A DNA stretch of 64,000 nucleotides from Trinickia mobilis (GTDB lineage: Bacteria > Pseudomonadota > Gammaproteobacteria > Burkholderiales > Burkholderiaceae), in NCBI RefSeq assembly GCF_017315705.1, contig NZ_JAFLRF010000020.1:1-64000 (forward strand), given 5' to 3'. The position numbers were made by a program, and so were the translations under genes. Position 1 is the first letter of the stretch, and each line of letters begins with the position of its first letter. Below, piece by piece: positions 16,925-25,027 of this stretch. The notes below the pieces were generated by a model. It saw nothing but the letters and a program-made list of their open reading frames with translations. It ran no database searches and was not told the origin of the DNA.

Positions 16925-18076
16925 TCATGACGTGGCGGTTCGCCGCGCGAGATAGTGCGCGAAATCGTAGTTCGGTCGCTCGAGATGGCTCAGGTTGCCT
17001 GGCTTCGCGAGCGGTGCATGCACGCCGCGAAACACGGCTTCGACGCCGCGCCGGTCTTCCGCATTGACCTCGTCGAGCAGCGTTTTCAGCGTGGCCATGT
17101 ATTCGGCCGCTTTCGGATCGTCGAGAAACTCGGGCGAAAGTCCGCCACCGAACTGGATCTGTACCTGGCCCACGCCGCGCGGCTGCAGCACGAGGTACCA
17201 GAAGTAGCCCGGCGTGAGCGTCACGAGATGCGTCGGATAGATCGCAAGTAGCGCGGTCGTGCGCCGCCAGTGTCCCTGCAGACGCGTGTTGTCCGGGTGC
17301 GCGTTGCCGATCGGCAGCGACGCTTCCTTCGTGATCCAGTGATAGTTGAATGTCGGTCGCCCGGGCGCACACTCCATTTCATCGAGCCGCGAATGCGGGC
17401 CTACCGTCGCGCGATGCAGCATCGGCAGGTGGTAGCTTTCCATGAAATTTTCCGCGAGGATCTTCCAGTTGGTGTCCCACACGTGCTCTTCGTGGAAGGT
17501 CTCAACGTAGTCCGACATGCCGTACGGCTCGATCAGCCGCGTGAGCTCCTCGAGCTGCGTCGCGACGGGCGGCACGTCGGCATCGAGCGTGACGTAGATC
17601 CAGCCCAGCCAGGTTTCGCAGCGAATCGACGGCAGGCGGTAGCTTTCCTTGCAGAAGCCTGCCTGCCGGTCCATCATCGGCGCGCCGGCGAGCGTGCCAT
17701 CAAGCGTGTAGTTCCATGCGTGATAGGGACACGTGATGCGTCTGACGTTGCCGCGCCCTTCGAGCAGCACCGACATGCGATGCAGGCACACGTTCGACAG
17801 TCCGCGCAGGCCACCGTTTTCGTCGCGCAGAACGACAATGGGCTGCTCGTCGATCTGCGCGGTCAGATAGTCGCCGGGATTGCTGAGCGCGCTGGCGCGC
17901 CCGACGCACAGCCATTCCTTGCGAAAGATCTCGCGCTGCTCGAGCGCGAGAAACGCGTCGGACGTATAGACCCGCGGCGGCATTGCGCGCGCGTCGTCGA
18001 ACCGCCGCTCGCAGTTCGCCTGCAGTTCGTGGGCGATCTCGGGTCCAGCATCCGGCGACGTTGCAAGGGTATCCAT
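16925..18076 (-). CDS. Rieske non-heme iron oxygenase, large subunit (betaine/carnitine monooxygenase-like)
   Basis: 383 residues. Rieske 2Fe-2S cluster ligands C97-x-H99 and C116-x2-H119 (CLHR, CPYHAWNYTLDG) and catalytic-iron ligands in ENFMESYHLPMLH (H216, H221) with a later Asp. The style is that of the GbcA/CntA/choline monooxygenase group, which demethylates or hydroxylates quaternary amines, rather than ring-dioxygenases with beta subunits; no beta subunit or reductase gene is present nearby, so electrons must come from elsewhere. It heads the PotABCD-like transporter operon, implying that the imported compound is its substrate. Upstream lies a motif shared with the divergent FMO promoter. 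Exact substrate unknown. Confidence 0.85.
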   Translation of the reverse strand: MDTLATSPDAGPEIAHELQANCERRFDDARAMPPRVYTSDAFLALEQREIFRKEWLCVGRASALSNPGDYLTAQIDEQPIVVLRDENGGLRGLSNVCLHRMSVLLEGRGNVRRITCPYHAWNYTLDGTLAGAPMMDRQAGFCKESYRLPSIRCETWLGWIYVTLDADVPPVATQLEELTRLIEPYGMSDYVETFHEEHVWDTNWKILAENFMESYHLPMLHRATVGPHSRLDEMECAPGRPTFNYHWITKEASLPIGNAHPDNTRLQGHWRRTTALLAIYPTHLVTLTPGYFWYLVLQPRGVGQVQIQFGGGLSPEFLDDPKAAEYMATLKTLLDEVNAEDRRGVEAVFRGVHAPLAKPGNLSHLERPNYDFAHYLARRTATS

Positions 18077-18138
18077 AAGGCCTCCGGCTCAACATTGCGT
18101 TGCGATGGACACCAATCTATCAAGTCAAATTGCCAGCC

Positions 18139-18158
18139 AAAATATTGTTTTCGGATGT
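18139..18158 (+). promoter_or_regulatory. Putative LysR-binding motif upstream of Rieske operon (copy 1)
   Basis: AAAATATTGTTTTCGGATGT, about 60 bases upstream of the Rieske oxygenase start. It matches the element at 19212-19231 in 16 of 20 positions. The pair brackets the LysR gene and sits ahead of the two transcription units most likely under its control. Function as an operator is inferred. Confidence 0.45.
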
Positions 18159-18199
18159 AAAAGCCAGCTTTTTCCTATGCAGCCCGCCAGGCGCCCGAT

Positions 18200-19126
18200 T
18201 CAGCCATTGCGATGCAGTTCGCGGATCTGCGTCTCGCAGAACTCCGCGAAGCGCTTCACTACCTGACGCGGTTTCAGTTCGCGCGATTGCGCGACGCCAA
18301 GCATCGTTGCCGTTACGTCTTCCTTGAACGGCTTGACCACGAAGTCCGCTCCGTCCACGGTTCTGAACGATTTCAGCGGGAAGTTCAGGATGCTGTAGCC
18401 GAGCCCGTTCGCGACCATGCCGCGCACCACTTCCGGCTGCGACGAACGAAACGCGGGCACCGGCCGCGTTCCGGCCGCGTCGAACAGCGCCGCGAAGTAT
18501 TCGCGGCTGTGCGGCAGGTCGAGCATCACGTATGGCTCGTCGAGCAGTTCGGTCAGCGAGACGGCACGGACGCGGGCGAGCCGGTGCAGCTTCGGCAGGA
18601 TCACGTAGGGCGGCAGCGAGACGAGTGGCATGAACGCGATGTCGTCGGTGAGATCGAGGCTGTAAGTGAGCGCGAGATCGAGCGTGCCGTCGCGCAAGCC
18701 TCGCAGCAGGTCGTCCTGATGCGCTTCCTGGGTGCGGAAGGTAACGCCCGAATGGCTCGCAATGAAACGGCTGATGAGCGCCGGCATCACGGGCGGCGCG
18801 AGCGAGACCATGCAGCCGAGCGCGATCGAACCCGACATGCCGCCGTCCAACTCGCGCGCCGCGGACTGCAGTTCTTCCGCATTCTTCAGCAGATTGCGCG
18901 CCTGTCCGAGCATGTCGCGACCCGCCTGGGTCAGCGACAAGCCGCTCGCGTGATGGCGGATGAACAACTGAACGCCGAACGACGCCTCCAGCTCGGCGAG
19001 CGCCGTCGAAACCGATGGCTGCGAGATGTGCAGTTTCCTCGCCGCCGCGGTGAACGACAGCACTTCCGCGGTGACCACGAAGTACCGCAGCTGCCGCAGC
19101 GAATAGTGCAATTGGCCCGCTTCCAT
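18200..19126 (-). CDS. LysR-family transcriptional regulator
   Basis: 308 residues with the N-terminal LysR helix-turn-helix (LRQLRYFVVTAEVLSFTAAARKLHISQPSVSTALAELEASFG) and a C-terminal periplasmic-binding-like effector domain starting near residue 95. It lies between the Rieske/ABC operon (same strand, 123 bases downstream) and the divergently transcribed FMO operon, the usual place for a LysR activator of both. A similar 20-base AT-rich motif is present in both flanking promoter regions. The inducer is probably the transported amine-type compound, but this is inference. Confidence 0.9.
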   Translation of the reverse strand: MEAGQLHYSLRQLRYFVVTAEVLSFTAAARKLHISQPSVSTALAELEASFGVQLFIRHHASGLSLTQAGRDMLGQARNLLKNAEELQSAARELDGGMSGSIALGCMVSLAPPVMPALISRFIASHSGVTFRTQEAHQDDLLRGLRDGTLDLALTYSLDLTDDIAFMPLVSLPPYVILPKLHRLARVRAVSLTELLDEPYVMLDLPHSREYFAALFDAAGTRPVPAFRSSQPEVVRGMVANGLGYSILNFPLKSFRTVDGADFVVKPFKEDVTATMLGVAQSRELKPRQVVKRFAEFCETQIRELHRNG

Positions 19127-19211
19127 CGCATGTCCCTCGACGTTTCATCTGTCGCGATTGTGCGTCGACAGAAATCCGTCTGCATAGGTAAAAGCGATGA
19201 ATTGCATTTTT

Positions 19212-19231
19212 GAAATATGTTTTTCGGATGC
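19212..19231 (+). promoter_or_regulatory. Putative LysR-binding motif upstream of FMO operon (copy 2)
   Basis: GAAATATGTTTTTCGGATGC, in the divergent region between lysR and the FMO gene, 95 bases before the FMO start. Matches the copy at 18139-18158 in 16 of 20 positions, with the block CGGATG fully kept. A LysR protein binding here could autoregulate and activate the FMO operon. Confidence 0.45.
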
Positions 19232-19325
19232 GCAGTGCGCGCGTAGATTGCACGCAACGAATCCGGCGCGGCGTGCCTGCAGCGCCGCCACGGACCATGC
19301 CCGCACAGTTCAGAAGGGAACACCC

Positions 19326-20666
19326 ATGTCAGCTGAAAAAACGTCAATCGATACGCTTGTCGTGGGCGCCGGCCAGGCCGGCGTGGCCATGAGCGAACAC
19401 TTGAGCAGGCAAGGGGTGCCGCACCTCGTCCTGGAACGCAGCCGTATCGCTGAACGTTGGCGCACGGGACGTTGGGATTCGCTGGTTGCCAACGGCCCGG
19501 CCTGGCATGACCGGTTTCCTGGTCTGGCGTTCGACGATCTCGATCCCGACGCCTTCCCCTCGAAAGAGCGGGTCGCGGACTATTTCGAAACCTATGCCAG
19601 GAAATTCAATGCTCCGATCCGCACCGGTGTGGAGGTGAAGAAAGTGGTGCGTAGCGCGGGCCGGCCCGGCTTCACCGTTGAGACATCGGAGGGCATCGTC
19701 GAGGCCAACCGTGTCGTGGTCGCTACCGGAGCGTTCCAGCGCCCCTTGATTCCGCCGATCGCGCCAAAAGACGAGACACTCACGCAGATCCACTCTGCCG
19801 ATTACCGCAATCCAGGCCAACTGCCCGAGGGTGCCGTGCTGGTGGTGGGCGCCGGGTCGTCAGGGGTGCAAATCGCGGATGAACTGCAGCGGTCGGGCAA
19901 GAAGGTGTATCTGTCGGTTGGACCGCACGATCGTCCTCCACGCTCCTATCGCAACCGTGATTACTGCTGGTGGCTGGGCGTTCTTGGCGAATGGGACAGA
20001 GAGGTCGCCACGCCGGGCAGGGAGCACGTCACCATTGCCGTAAGCGGTGCGCGTGGCGGTCATACCGTCGACTTCCGGGCGCTTGCGAATCAGGGCATCA
20101 CGCTAGTCGGGTTGACGAAGTCGTTCGATCGCGGCGTCGTCGCTTTCGAACCGGACCTCGCAGGCAACCTCGCTCGCGGTGACGAGAACTACATGGCGCT
20201 GCTCGATGCAGCTGACGCGTATATAGCCCGGAATGGACTGGCCCTTGCGGAAGAACCCGAGGCCCGAAAGACGCTTCCCGATCCGGAATGCGTGACCCAT
20301 CCGCTTCTCGAACTCGACCTCGCCGAAGCTGGCGTGACCTCGATCGTCTGGGCAACCGGCTATGCGGTCGACTACAGCTGGCTGAACGTCAACGCCTTCG
20401 CCGCAAACGGTAAGCCGCAACATCAACGAGGCGTCTCGACCGAACCCGGGGTCTATTTTCTGGGTCTGCCGTGGTTGTCGCGTCGTGGCTCCAGTTTCAT
20501 CTGGGGCGTTTGGCACGATGCCATGCACATTGCGGACCATATCGCCACGCAGCGCAGATATCTCTCGTATCGTGATGCGTCGCAGCGTCAGGCAGCGGAC
20601 GGTCAAAAGCCGGGCCCTGATGGCGCACACCCTGATTCGCAACATCTCGCGGACCTTCTCGACTGA
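19326..20666 (+). CDS. FAD/NADPH-dependent monooxygenase (FMO/TrkA-like)
   Basis: 446 residues with two dinucleotide-binding motifs: GAGQAGVAMSEHL near residue 14 for FAD and GAGSSGVQIADEL near 183 for NAD(P)H, plus the ATG-type motif VVVATGAFQRPLIP. It belongs to the flavin-containing monooxygenases that oxidise N or S atoms or act as Baeyer-Villiger enzymes. The start at 19326 has AAGGGAA upstream; the frame is open further upstream but lacks a start signal. It is the first gene of a rightward FMO-Rid-DUF1028-ArgE set, divergent from the LysR regulator, so it probably acts in the same catabolic programme as the Rieske oxygenase. Confidence 0.85.
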   Translation: MSAEKTSIDTLVVGAGQAGVAMSEHLSRQGVPHLVLERSRIAERWRTGRWDSLVANGPAWHDRFPGLAFDDLDPDAFPSKERVADYFETYARKFNAPIRTGVEVKKVVRSAGRPGFTVETSEGIVEANRVVVATGAFQRPLIPPIAPKDETLTQIHSADYRNPGQLPEGAVLVVGAGSSGVQIADELQRSGKKVYLSVGPHDRPPRSYRNRDYCWWLGVLGEWDREVATPGREHVTIAVSGARGGHTVDFRALANQGITLVGLTKSFDRGVVAFEPDLAGNLARGDENYMALLDAADAYIARNGLALAEEPEARKTLPDPECVTHPLLELDLAEAGVTSIVWATGYAVDYSWLNVNAFAANGKPQHQRGVSTEPGVYFLGLPWLSRRGSSFIWGVWHDAMHIADHIATQRRYLSYRDASQRQAADGQKPGPDGAHPDSQHLADLLD

Positions 20667-20756
20667 CACGGCAGGGACGTCCGCCGGCGCCGCGGCTGCC
20701 TGTCGGGCTCCCTCTTCATCGGGCTGGACGGATTTCTCTCACTACGATCAAGGCGC

Positions 20757-21197
20757 ATGATGAACCAACCTACGCACACCCGTATCCGCATGTTCAACAC
20801 CAAGGAGACGTACCCGAACCAGTCGCTGGATAACGACCTCTGTCAGGCCGTGCGGGCCGGCAACACCGTTTACGTGCGCGGGCAGGTGGGCACGGATTTC
20901 GAAGGCAACCTGATCGGGCTCGGCGATCCGCGGGCTCAGGCCGAACGGGCGATGAAGAACGTCAAGCAATTGCTCGAGGAAGCGGGTAGCGACCTGTCCC
21001 ATATCGTCAAAACCACCACCTACCTGATCGACCCTCGCTATCGCGAGCCGGTATATCAGGAAGTCGGCAAATGGCTGAAGGGGGTCTTCCCCATTTCGAC
21101 CGGCCTCGTGGTAAGCGCCCTGGGGCAGCCTCAGTGGCTGATGGAGATCGACGTGATCGCGGTCATTCCGGATAACTGGAAGCCGAATCAGGCTTAA
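20757..21197 (+). CDS. Rid (YjgF/YER057c/UK114) family protein lacking the RidA arginine
   Basis: 146 residues with the Rid fold: ETYPNQSLDNDLCQAVRAGNTVYVRGQVGTD, the helix QAERAMKNVKQLLEEAGSDLSHIVKTTTYL and the C-terminal EIDVIAVIP strand. Classical RidA uses an arginine in a PxRS/T motif to bind 2-aminoacrylate; here the equivalent position reads FPIST, with isoleucine instead, so this is one of the Rid subfamilies without established enamine deaminase activity. It probably helps with a reactive imine or works structurally in the pathway. Two adjacent ATGs (20757 and 20760) are possible starts. DUF1028 follows after 10 bases. Confidence 0.85.
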   Translation: MMNQPTHTRIRMFNTKETYPNQSLDNDLCQAVRAGNTVYVRGQVGTDFEGNLIGLGDPRAQAERAMKNVKQLLEEAGSDLSHIVKTTTYLIDPRYREPVYQEVGKWLKGVFPISTGLVVSALGQPQWLMEIDVIAVIPDNWKPNQA

Positions 21198-21207
21198 GGA
21201 GAAGGAC

Positions 21208-21885
21208 ATGACATTCTCCATCGTCGGACGCTGCGCGGAGACCGGCCAGCTTGGGATCGCTATCAGTTCGTCCAGCATCGCGGTGGGGGCTCGATGCCCG
21301 TGGGTGCGCGCGGGTGTAGGGGCGGTGGCGACACAGAATGTCACGCTGCCCGCCCTCGGGCCGCAGATCCTCGACTTCCTCGAAGACGGACAGCTCGCGC
21401 CCGCTGCGGCCCTGGACCGGGCGCTCGACGCCGACGGATGGAGCCAGTATCGACAGGTGACGGTAATCGATGGCCGGGGCCATACGGCGTTTTTCAGCGG
21501 TGAGGAAACGCTGGGCGTTCGTCACGCCGTGGGGGGGAAGCAGTGCGTGGCGGCCGGCAACATGCTGGCGGGCGCGGAGGTGATCGAAGCCATGGTTCAG
21601 GCATTCGAGAAAGCGCCCGGCATGCTTGCCGACCGCCTGCTGTCGTCGATGCTCGCCGCAATCGCGGCCGGTGGTGAAGCGGGACCGGTGCACTCGGCGG
21701 CGCTCAAGGTGGTGGGCGACGTGATCTGGCCGATCGTCGATCTGCGGGTCGATTGGGCGGATGCGGACCCGATCGGACAACTGGATGCGCTGTGGCAAGC
21801 CTATCGACCGCAAATGCAGGACTACCTGACGCGGGCGTTGAATCCGACTGCAGCGCCAAGCTACGGGGTGCCCGGTGATGAATAA
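21208..21885 (+). CDS. DUF1028 family protein
   Basis: 225 residues starting MTFSIVGRCAETGQLGIAIS, followed by SSSIAVGARCPWVRAGVGAVATQ, the signature of DUF1028, a family with an Ntn-hydrolase-like N-terminal nucleophile fold. No reaction is firmly assigned; members are often encoded next to Rid and ArgE-like peptidases in amine, amino-acid or nucleoside degradation clusters, as here. TAAGGAG lies at the proper distance before the start. Its stop overlaps the ArgE start by 8 bases, indicating translational coupling. A hydrolase role on an amide intermediate is plausible but unproven. Confidence 0.85.
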   Translation: MTFSIVGRCAETGQLGIAISSSSIAVGARCPWVRAGVGAVATQNVTLPALGPQILDFLEDGQLAPAAALDRALDADGWSQYRQVTVIDGRGHTAFFSGEETLGVRHAVGGKQCVAAGNMLAGAEVIEAMVQAFEKAPGMLADRLLSSMLAAIAAGGEAGPVHSAALKVVGDVIWPIVDLRVDWADADPIGQLDALWQAYRPQMQDYLTRALNPTAAPSYGVPGDE

Positions 21886-23041
21886 GTTGTCGAGCCATCG
21901 ACTACTCGACAGGCTGATCGGCTTCGCCACCGTCAGCCGGGATTCCAACCTCGAGATGATCGCTTTCATCCGGGATTATCTGGAGGAGCTCGGTGTGCAG
22001 AGCGAGCTCTTCTACAACCCCGAGCACACCAAGGCCAACCTGTTCGCCACCATGGGTCCACGGGACCGAGGCGGCGTTGTGCTTTCCGGCCATACCGACG
22101 TGGTGCCGGTCGACGGGCAGGCGTGGACGGTAGAGCCATTCCGCCTCACCGAAGCAGACGGGAAGTTGTACGGTCGCGGCACCGCCGACATGAAGGGCTT
22201 TATCGCTTCAGTGCTGGCAGCAGTGCCGCGCTTTCTCGAGCGGCCGCTGAAGCTGCCCGTACACCTCGCCTTCTCCTATGACGAGGAAGTGGGTTGTCTG
22301 GGTGTACGGCCAATGCTGGAGGAGATCAAGAGGCGTCCGCACAAGCCTCGCCTGTGTCTGATCGGCGAACCTACAGGGTTGAAACCGGTGCTCGGCCACA
22401 AGGGCAAGCTGGCCATGCGGTGCCATGTAAAGGGAGCGGCGTGCCACTCGGCTTACGCACCCTATGGAGTCAACGCTATCCAATACGCCGCGCGACTGAT
22501 CGGCAGACTGGAGGAGATCGGCGCGGCGCTCGCGCAGCCTGAACATCACGATCGTCGCTTCGACCCGCCGTTCTCGACCGTGCAGACCGGCGTTATCAAA
22601 GGCGGTCGTGCGCTGAACATCGTGCCGGCGGAATGCGAATTCGATTTCGAGGTACGCGCGCTGCCGGACTTCAATGCAGAGGAGGTGTCGGACAGGCTGC
22701 AGACCTATGCCGAGGCCGAATTGCTGCCGAAAATGCGTTCGGTGCAGCGGGACACCGACATTCGCCTCCAGCCGTTGAGCGCCTATCCGGCATTAGCCAC
22801 CTCCCCCGACAGCGAGGCGGCTCGTCTGTTGGCGCTGCTAAGCGGTTCTACCGAGTTCGGAACGGTCGCGTTCGGAACCGAAGGCGGCCTGTTCGAACAC
22901 GCGGGTATTCCCACGGTAGTCTGCGGGCCGGGAAGCATGGATCAGGGCCACAAGCCGGACGAGTTCGTCACGCTTGAACAACTCACGGGTTGCGACGCAA
23001 TGATGGCTCGTCTGGCCGAGTATCTCTCCAGTCCTGTCTGA
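21878..23041 (+). CDS. argE: Acetylornithine deacetylase-like M20 amidohydrolase
   Basis: 387 residues with all M20 metal-site motifs: SGHTDVVPVDG (His and first Asp), GRGTADMKGF (bridging Asp), YDEEVGCLG (catalytic Glu pair), GEPTGLKP, and EGGLFEHAGIP with a final GPGSMDQGHKPDEF His. This matches ArgE, which removes acetate from N-acetylornithine. In this operon with FMO, Rid and DUF1028 it may instead cleave another N-acyl compound, so the biosynthetic role is not assumed. ATG at 21878 follows an in-frame GTG and overlaps the DUF1028 stop. The convergent LuxR gene ends 42 bases downstream; no terminator was recognised. Confidence 0.85.
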   Translation: MNKLSSHRLLDRLIGFATVSRDSNLEMIAFIRDYLEELGVQSELFYNPEHTKANLFATMGPRDRGGVVLSGHTDVVPVDGQAWTVEPFRLTEADGKLYGRGTADMKGFIASVLAAVPRFLERPLKLPVHLAFSYDEEVGCLGVRPMLEEIKRRPHKPRLCLIGEPTGLKPVLGHKGKLAMRCHVKGAACHSAYAPYGVNAIQYAARLIGRLEEIGAALAQPEHHDRRFDPPFSTVQTGVIKGGRALNIVPAECEFDFEVRALPDFNAEEVSDRLQTYAEAELLPKMRSVQRDTDIRLQPLSAYPALATSPDSEAARLLALLSGSTEFGTVAFGTEGGLFEHAGIPTVVCGPGSMDQGHKPDEFVTLEQLTGCDAMMARLAEYLSSPV

Positions 23042-23083
23042 TTCTTTGGCCAGCGCAAGGTGGATCGCGAGCCTCCGAGCAAG

Positions 23084-23752
23084 CTATACCATGATGAATC
23101 CGTGCCGCATGCCGAGCATCACCGCTTCGGTGCGGTTGGTCGCGCCCAGTTTGCCGAAGATGGAGGAGAGGTGGAATTTCACCGTATTGTCCGAAATGTC
23201 GAGTTGCCGCGCGATCTCCTTGTTGCCGAGCCCGTCGGCGAGCATCGCCAGTACTTCGATCTCGCGTAACGTCAGGGTTTCGAACAGCACGTCGGATGCC
23301 ATCTGACGCGGTAGTGTCCGTCCGGCCATCAGCCTTGCGAGCTTCTCCGGCGACAGCACGCAAAGGCCCGCGATCACCGCTTCAATGGACACGACGATTT
23401 CGCCTGGCATCGCGTTGCGCGGCAGGATCGCCGTCGCATCGCTTGGCAAACCATCAAGGATCCAGTCGCTGTCTGCATCGTCGGTCAACACGACAAGCGG
23501 CAGTGGCGTGTGCTCGAGATCGAATGCCGCCTTGAGCGCGTCGCTCGCCTCTGGTTCCACGTCGATCACGACCACATCGGGCGCCGAACCGGCGAGGCAA
23601 TCGGCCAGCATTTCGGCGCCGGCTGCGCTACCCGCGAACCCGAGTGCTGGGCTTGCCTCGACGAGCGCTTGCAAGCTTGCGCGCACCTGCGGCGACTGCG
23701 CAACAACCGCGACCCGGACCGACCTCGTGTGTGCCATCTGTCCGTTCGACAT
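23084..23752 (-). CDS. LuxR-type regulator with degenerate receiver domain
   Basis: 222 residues. The C-terminal LuxR/GerE helix-turn-helix is clear (LTLREIEVLAMLADGLGNKEIARQL, DNTVKFHLSSIFGKLGATNRTEA). The N-terminal 130 residues have receiver-domain layout, but the acidic pair expected after the first strand reads VVAQSP and the conserved Lys position reads ILPRNA with arginine. The strand-3 Asp (VVVIDVEP) is present. It is therefore probably a pseudo-receiver not controlled by ordinary phosphorylation. The gene starts 19 bases after the protease gene on the same strand and is likely co-transcribed. No sensor kinase gene is near. Confidence 0.85.
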   Translation of the reverse strand: MSNGQMAHTRSVRVAVVAQSPQVRASLQALVEASPALGFAGSAAGAEMLADCLAGSAPDVVVIDVEPEASDALKAAFDLEHTPLPLVVLTDDADSDWILDGLPSDATAILPRNAMPGEIVVSIEAVIAGLCVLSPEKLARLMAGRTLPRQMASDVLFETLTLREIEVLAMLADGLGNKEIARQLDISDNTVKFHLSSIFGKLGATNRTEAVMLGMRHGFIMV

Positions 23753-23771
23753 TTCATCGCTTCCCCGGGTC

Positions 23772-24710
23772 TCACCTACATGAATCCCGTGGGGGGCGTT
23801 CGCCCACGGTTACGAAACACTCGTTGCGTTCGCCACCCCGGATCAACACGATTTTCATCTGCTGTCCGATGCTTGCGGAGCCAAGTGCGGTGTGGACGTC
23901 GTCTATGCCGCGACAAGGCTTGCCGTCCAGTTCGATCAGAATATCGCCGATGAGCATACCCGCTTGCTCCGCAGGGCCGCCGGGCGCGAGCGAACTGACC
24001 AGCAATCCGCGACTGGAAGGCAGGTTCATTTTCTTGATCCACGTGTCCAACAGGTTCACGTGCTGCGTGCCGAGGCCAAGGTAGCCCCGTGAGACGTGCC
24101 CTTTAGCCAGCAGTTCATCGGCGACACGCTCCACGGTCATCGCCGGAATCACCATGCCGGCATCGCGCGCAAGCGCCGATGTGCAGATGCCCATGACCCG
24201 CCCGCGCACATCGGCGAGGGCTGCGCCGGAGAAACCTGGGTGCAGGCCGCCGTCCAGTCGCACGAGCGCATCGAGCTGACCGCCCCGCCAGGTGCGCCAC
24301 GGACCACCCGTGCTGCCGATCACGCCAAAATCGGCGCAGACGCTGAACCCGTCCGCCCGCGCGATGGCGAGCACAAGATGGCCCGCCTTGAGTGAGCGGG
24401 CATCGCCGGACTCGACCTGATCTAGGTCCACACCGTCCAGTTTCAGCGCGGCGAGGTCGGTGCCGGCATCCCGGCCCGCGAGGACTGCGGCGACCGTACG
24501 GCCATCGGGCAGCGTGACTTCGATGCCGTCCTCACGCCTGAGCGTGTGCGCAGCCGTGATGACGACGCCGTGTCGCCAGATTACCCCACTTGACGGAATG
24601 CGATGCCGGCCGTGTACCGCGACGACGCTCTGCCCGACCCGCTCGACGATTTCTGCGAGATTGTCCGACAGGTCCTGCAAAGGATTTCCGCTTGACGATG
24701 TGCCTTCCAC
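23772..24710 (-). CDS. HtrA/DegP-like serine protease with one PDZ domain, no signal peptide
   Basis: 312 residues. Trypsin-like catalytic residues are H55 (VITAAHTL), D85 (GTDLAALK) and S161 (HPGFSGAAL), followed by a single PDZ domain at about 205-300 (GLLVSSLAPGGPAEQAGMLIGDILIELDG). Usual HtrA proteins are exported, but the N-terminus here (MEGTSSSGNPLQDLSDNL) has no signal peptide or membrane span, so a cytoplasmic location is predicted. The second gene of the unit is a LuxR-type pseudo-receiver, suggesting a stress- or signal-linked pair. The serine loop is GFSG rather than the common GNSG. Confidence 0.85.
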   Translation of the reverse strand: MEGTSSSGNPLQDLSDNLAEIVERVGQSVVAVHGRHRIPSSGVIWRHGVVITAAHTLRREDGIEVTLPDGRTVAAVLAGRDAGTDLAALKLDGVDLDQVESGDARSLKAGHLVLAIARADGFSVCADFGVIGSTGGPWRTWRGGQLDALVRLDGGLHPGFSGAALADVRGRVMGICTSALARDAGMVIPAMTVERVADELLAKGHVSRGYLGLGTQHVNLLDTWIKKMNLPSSRGLLVSSLAPGGPAEQAGMLIGDILIELDGKPCRGIDDVHTALGSASIGQQMKIVLIRGGERNECFVTVGERPPRDSCR

Positions 24711-25027
24711 GTTAGTCTCCTATCAACTGCGACACGACTTGCTGGTGCCTCACGCCGTCCACAATGCACGAATCCTTCGTGGATAGCGTGACTACGAGCG
24801 GGTTTAGAATGGCAGAACCACAATGGGAGCGCACCACCCGAACGGGTAGTGGGGTGGGTGCACGGAGCTCGGACTTCACTGTGGCGTCTGCCGCGTCGGA
24901 TGAACTACCATGCAGGATCGCGGTTCAGTGGTGTCGGAAGTGACGTTCGGTTCGGTGGGGTCGCGAGGCCTTTTCCCGTGCGTCGACTTGACCGCGTGCC
25001 TTTGGATGGTCCCTAAACAAGGGCAAT
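24711..25027. other. Divergent intergenic region, no gene seen
   Basis: 317 bases between the leftward protease and the rightward epimerase. Both promoters should lie here; no repeat, operator or small gene was recognised. Confidence 0.5.

Noticed and set aside
15842-16930. Plus-strand frame of about 360 codons opposite the PotA-like gene
   Set aside because: Shadow frame of a clear ATPase gene; no domain or start signal.
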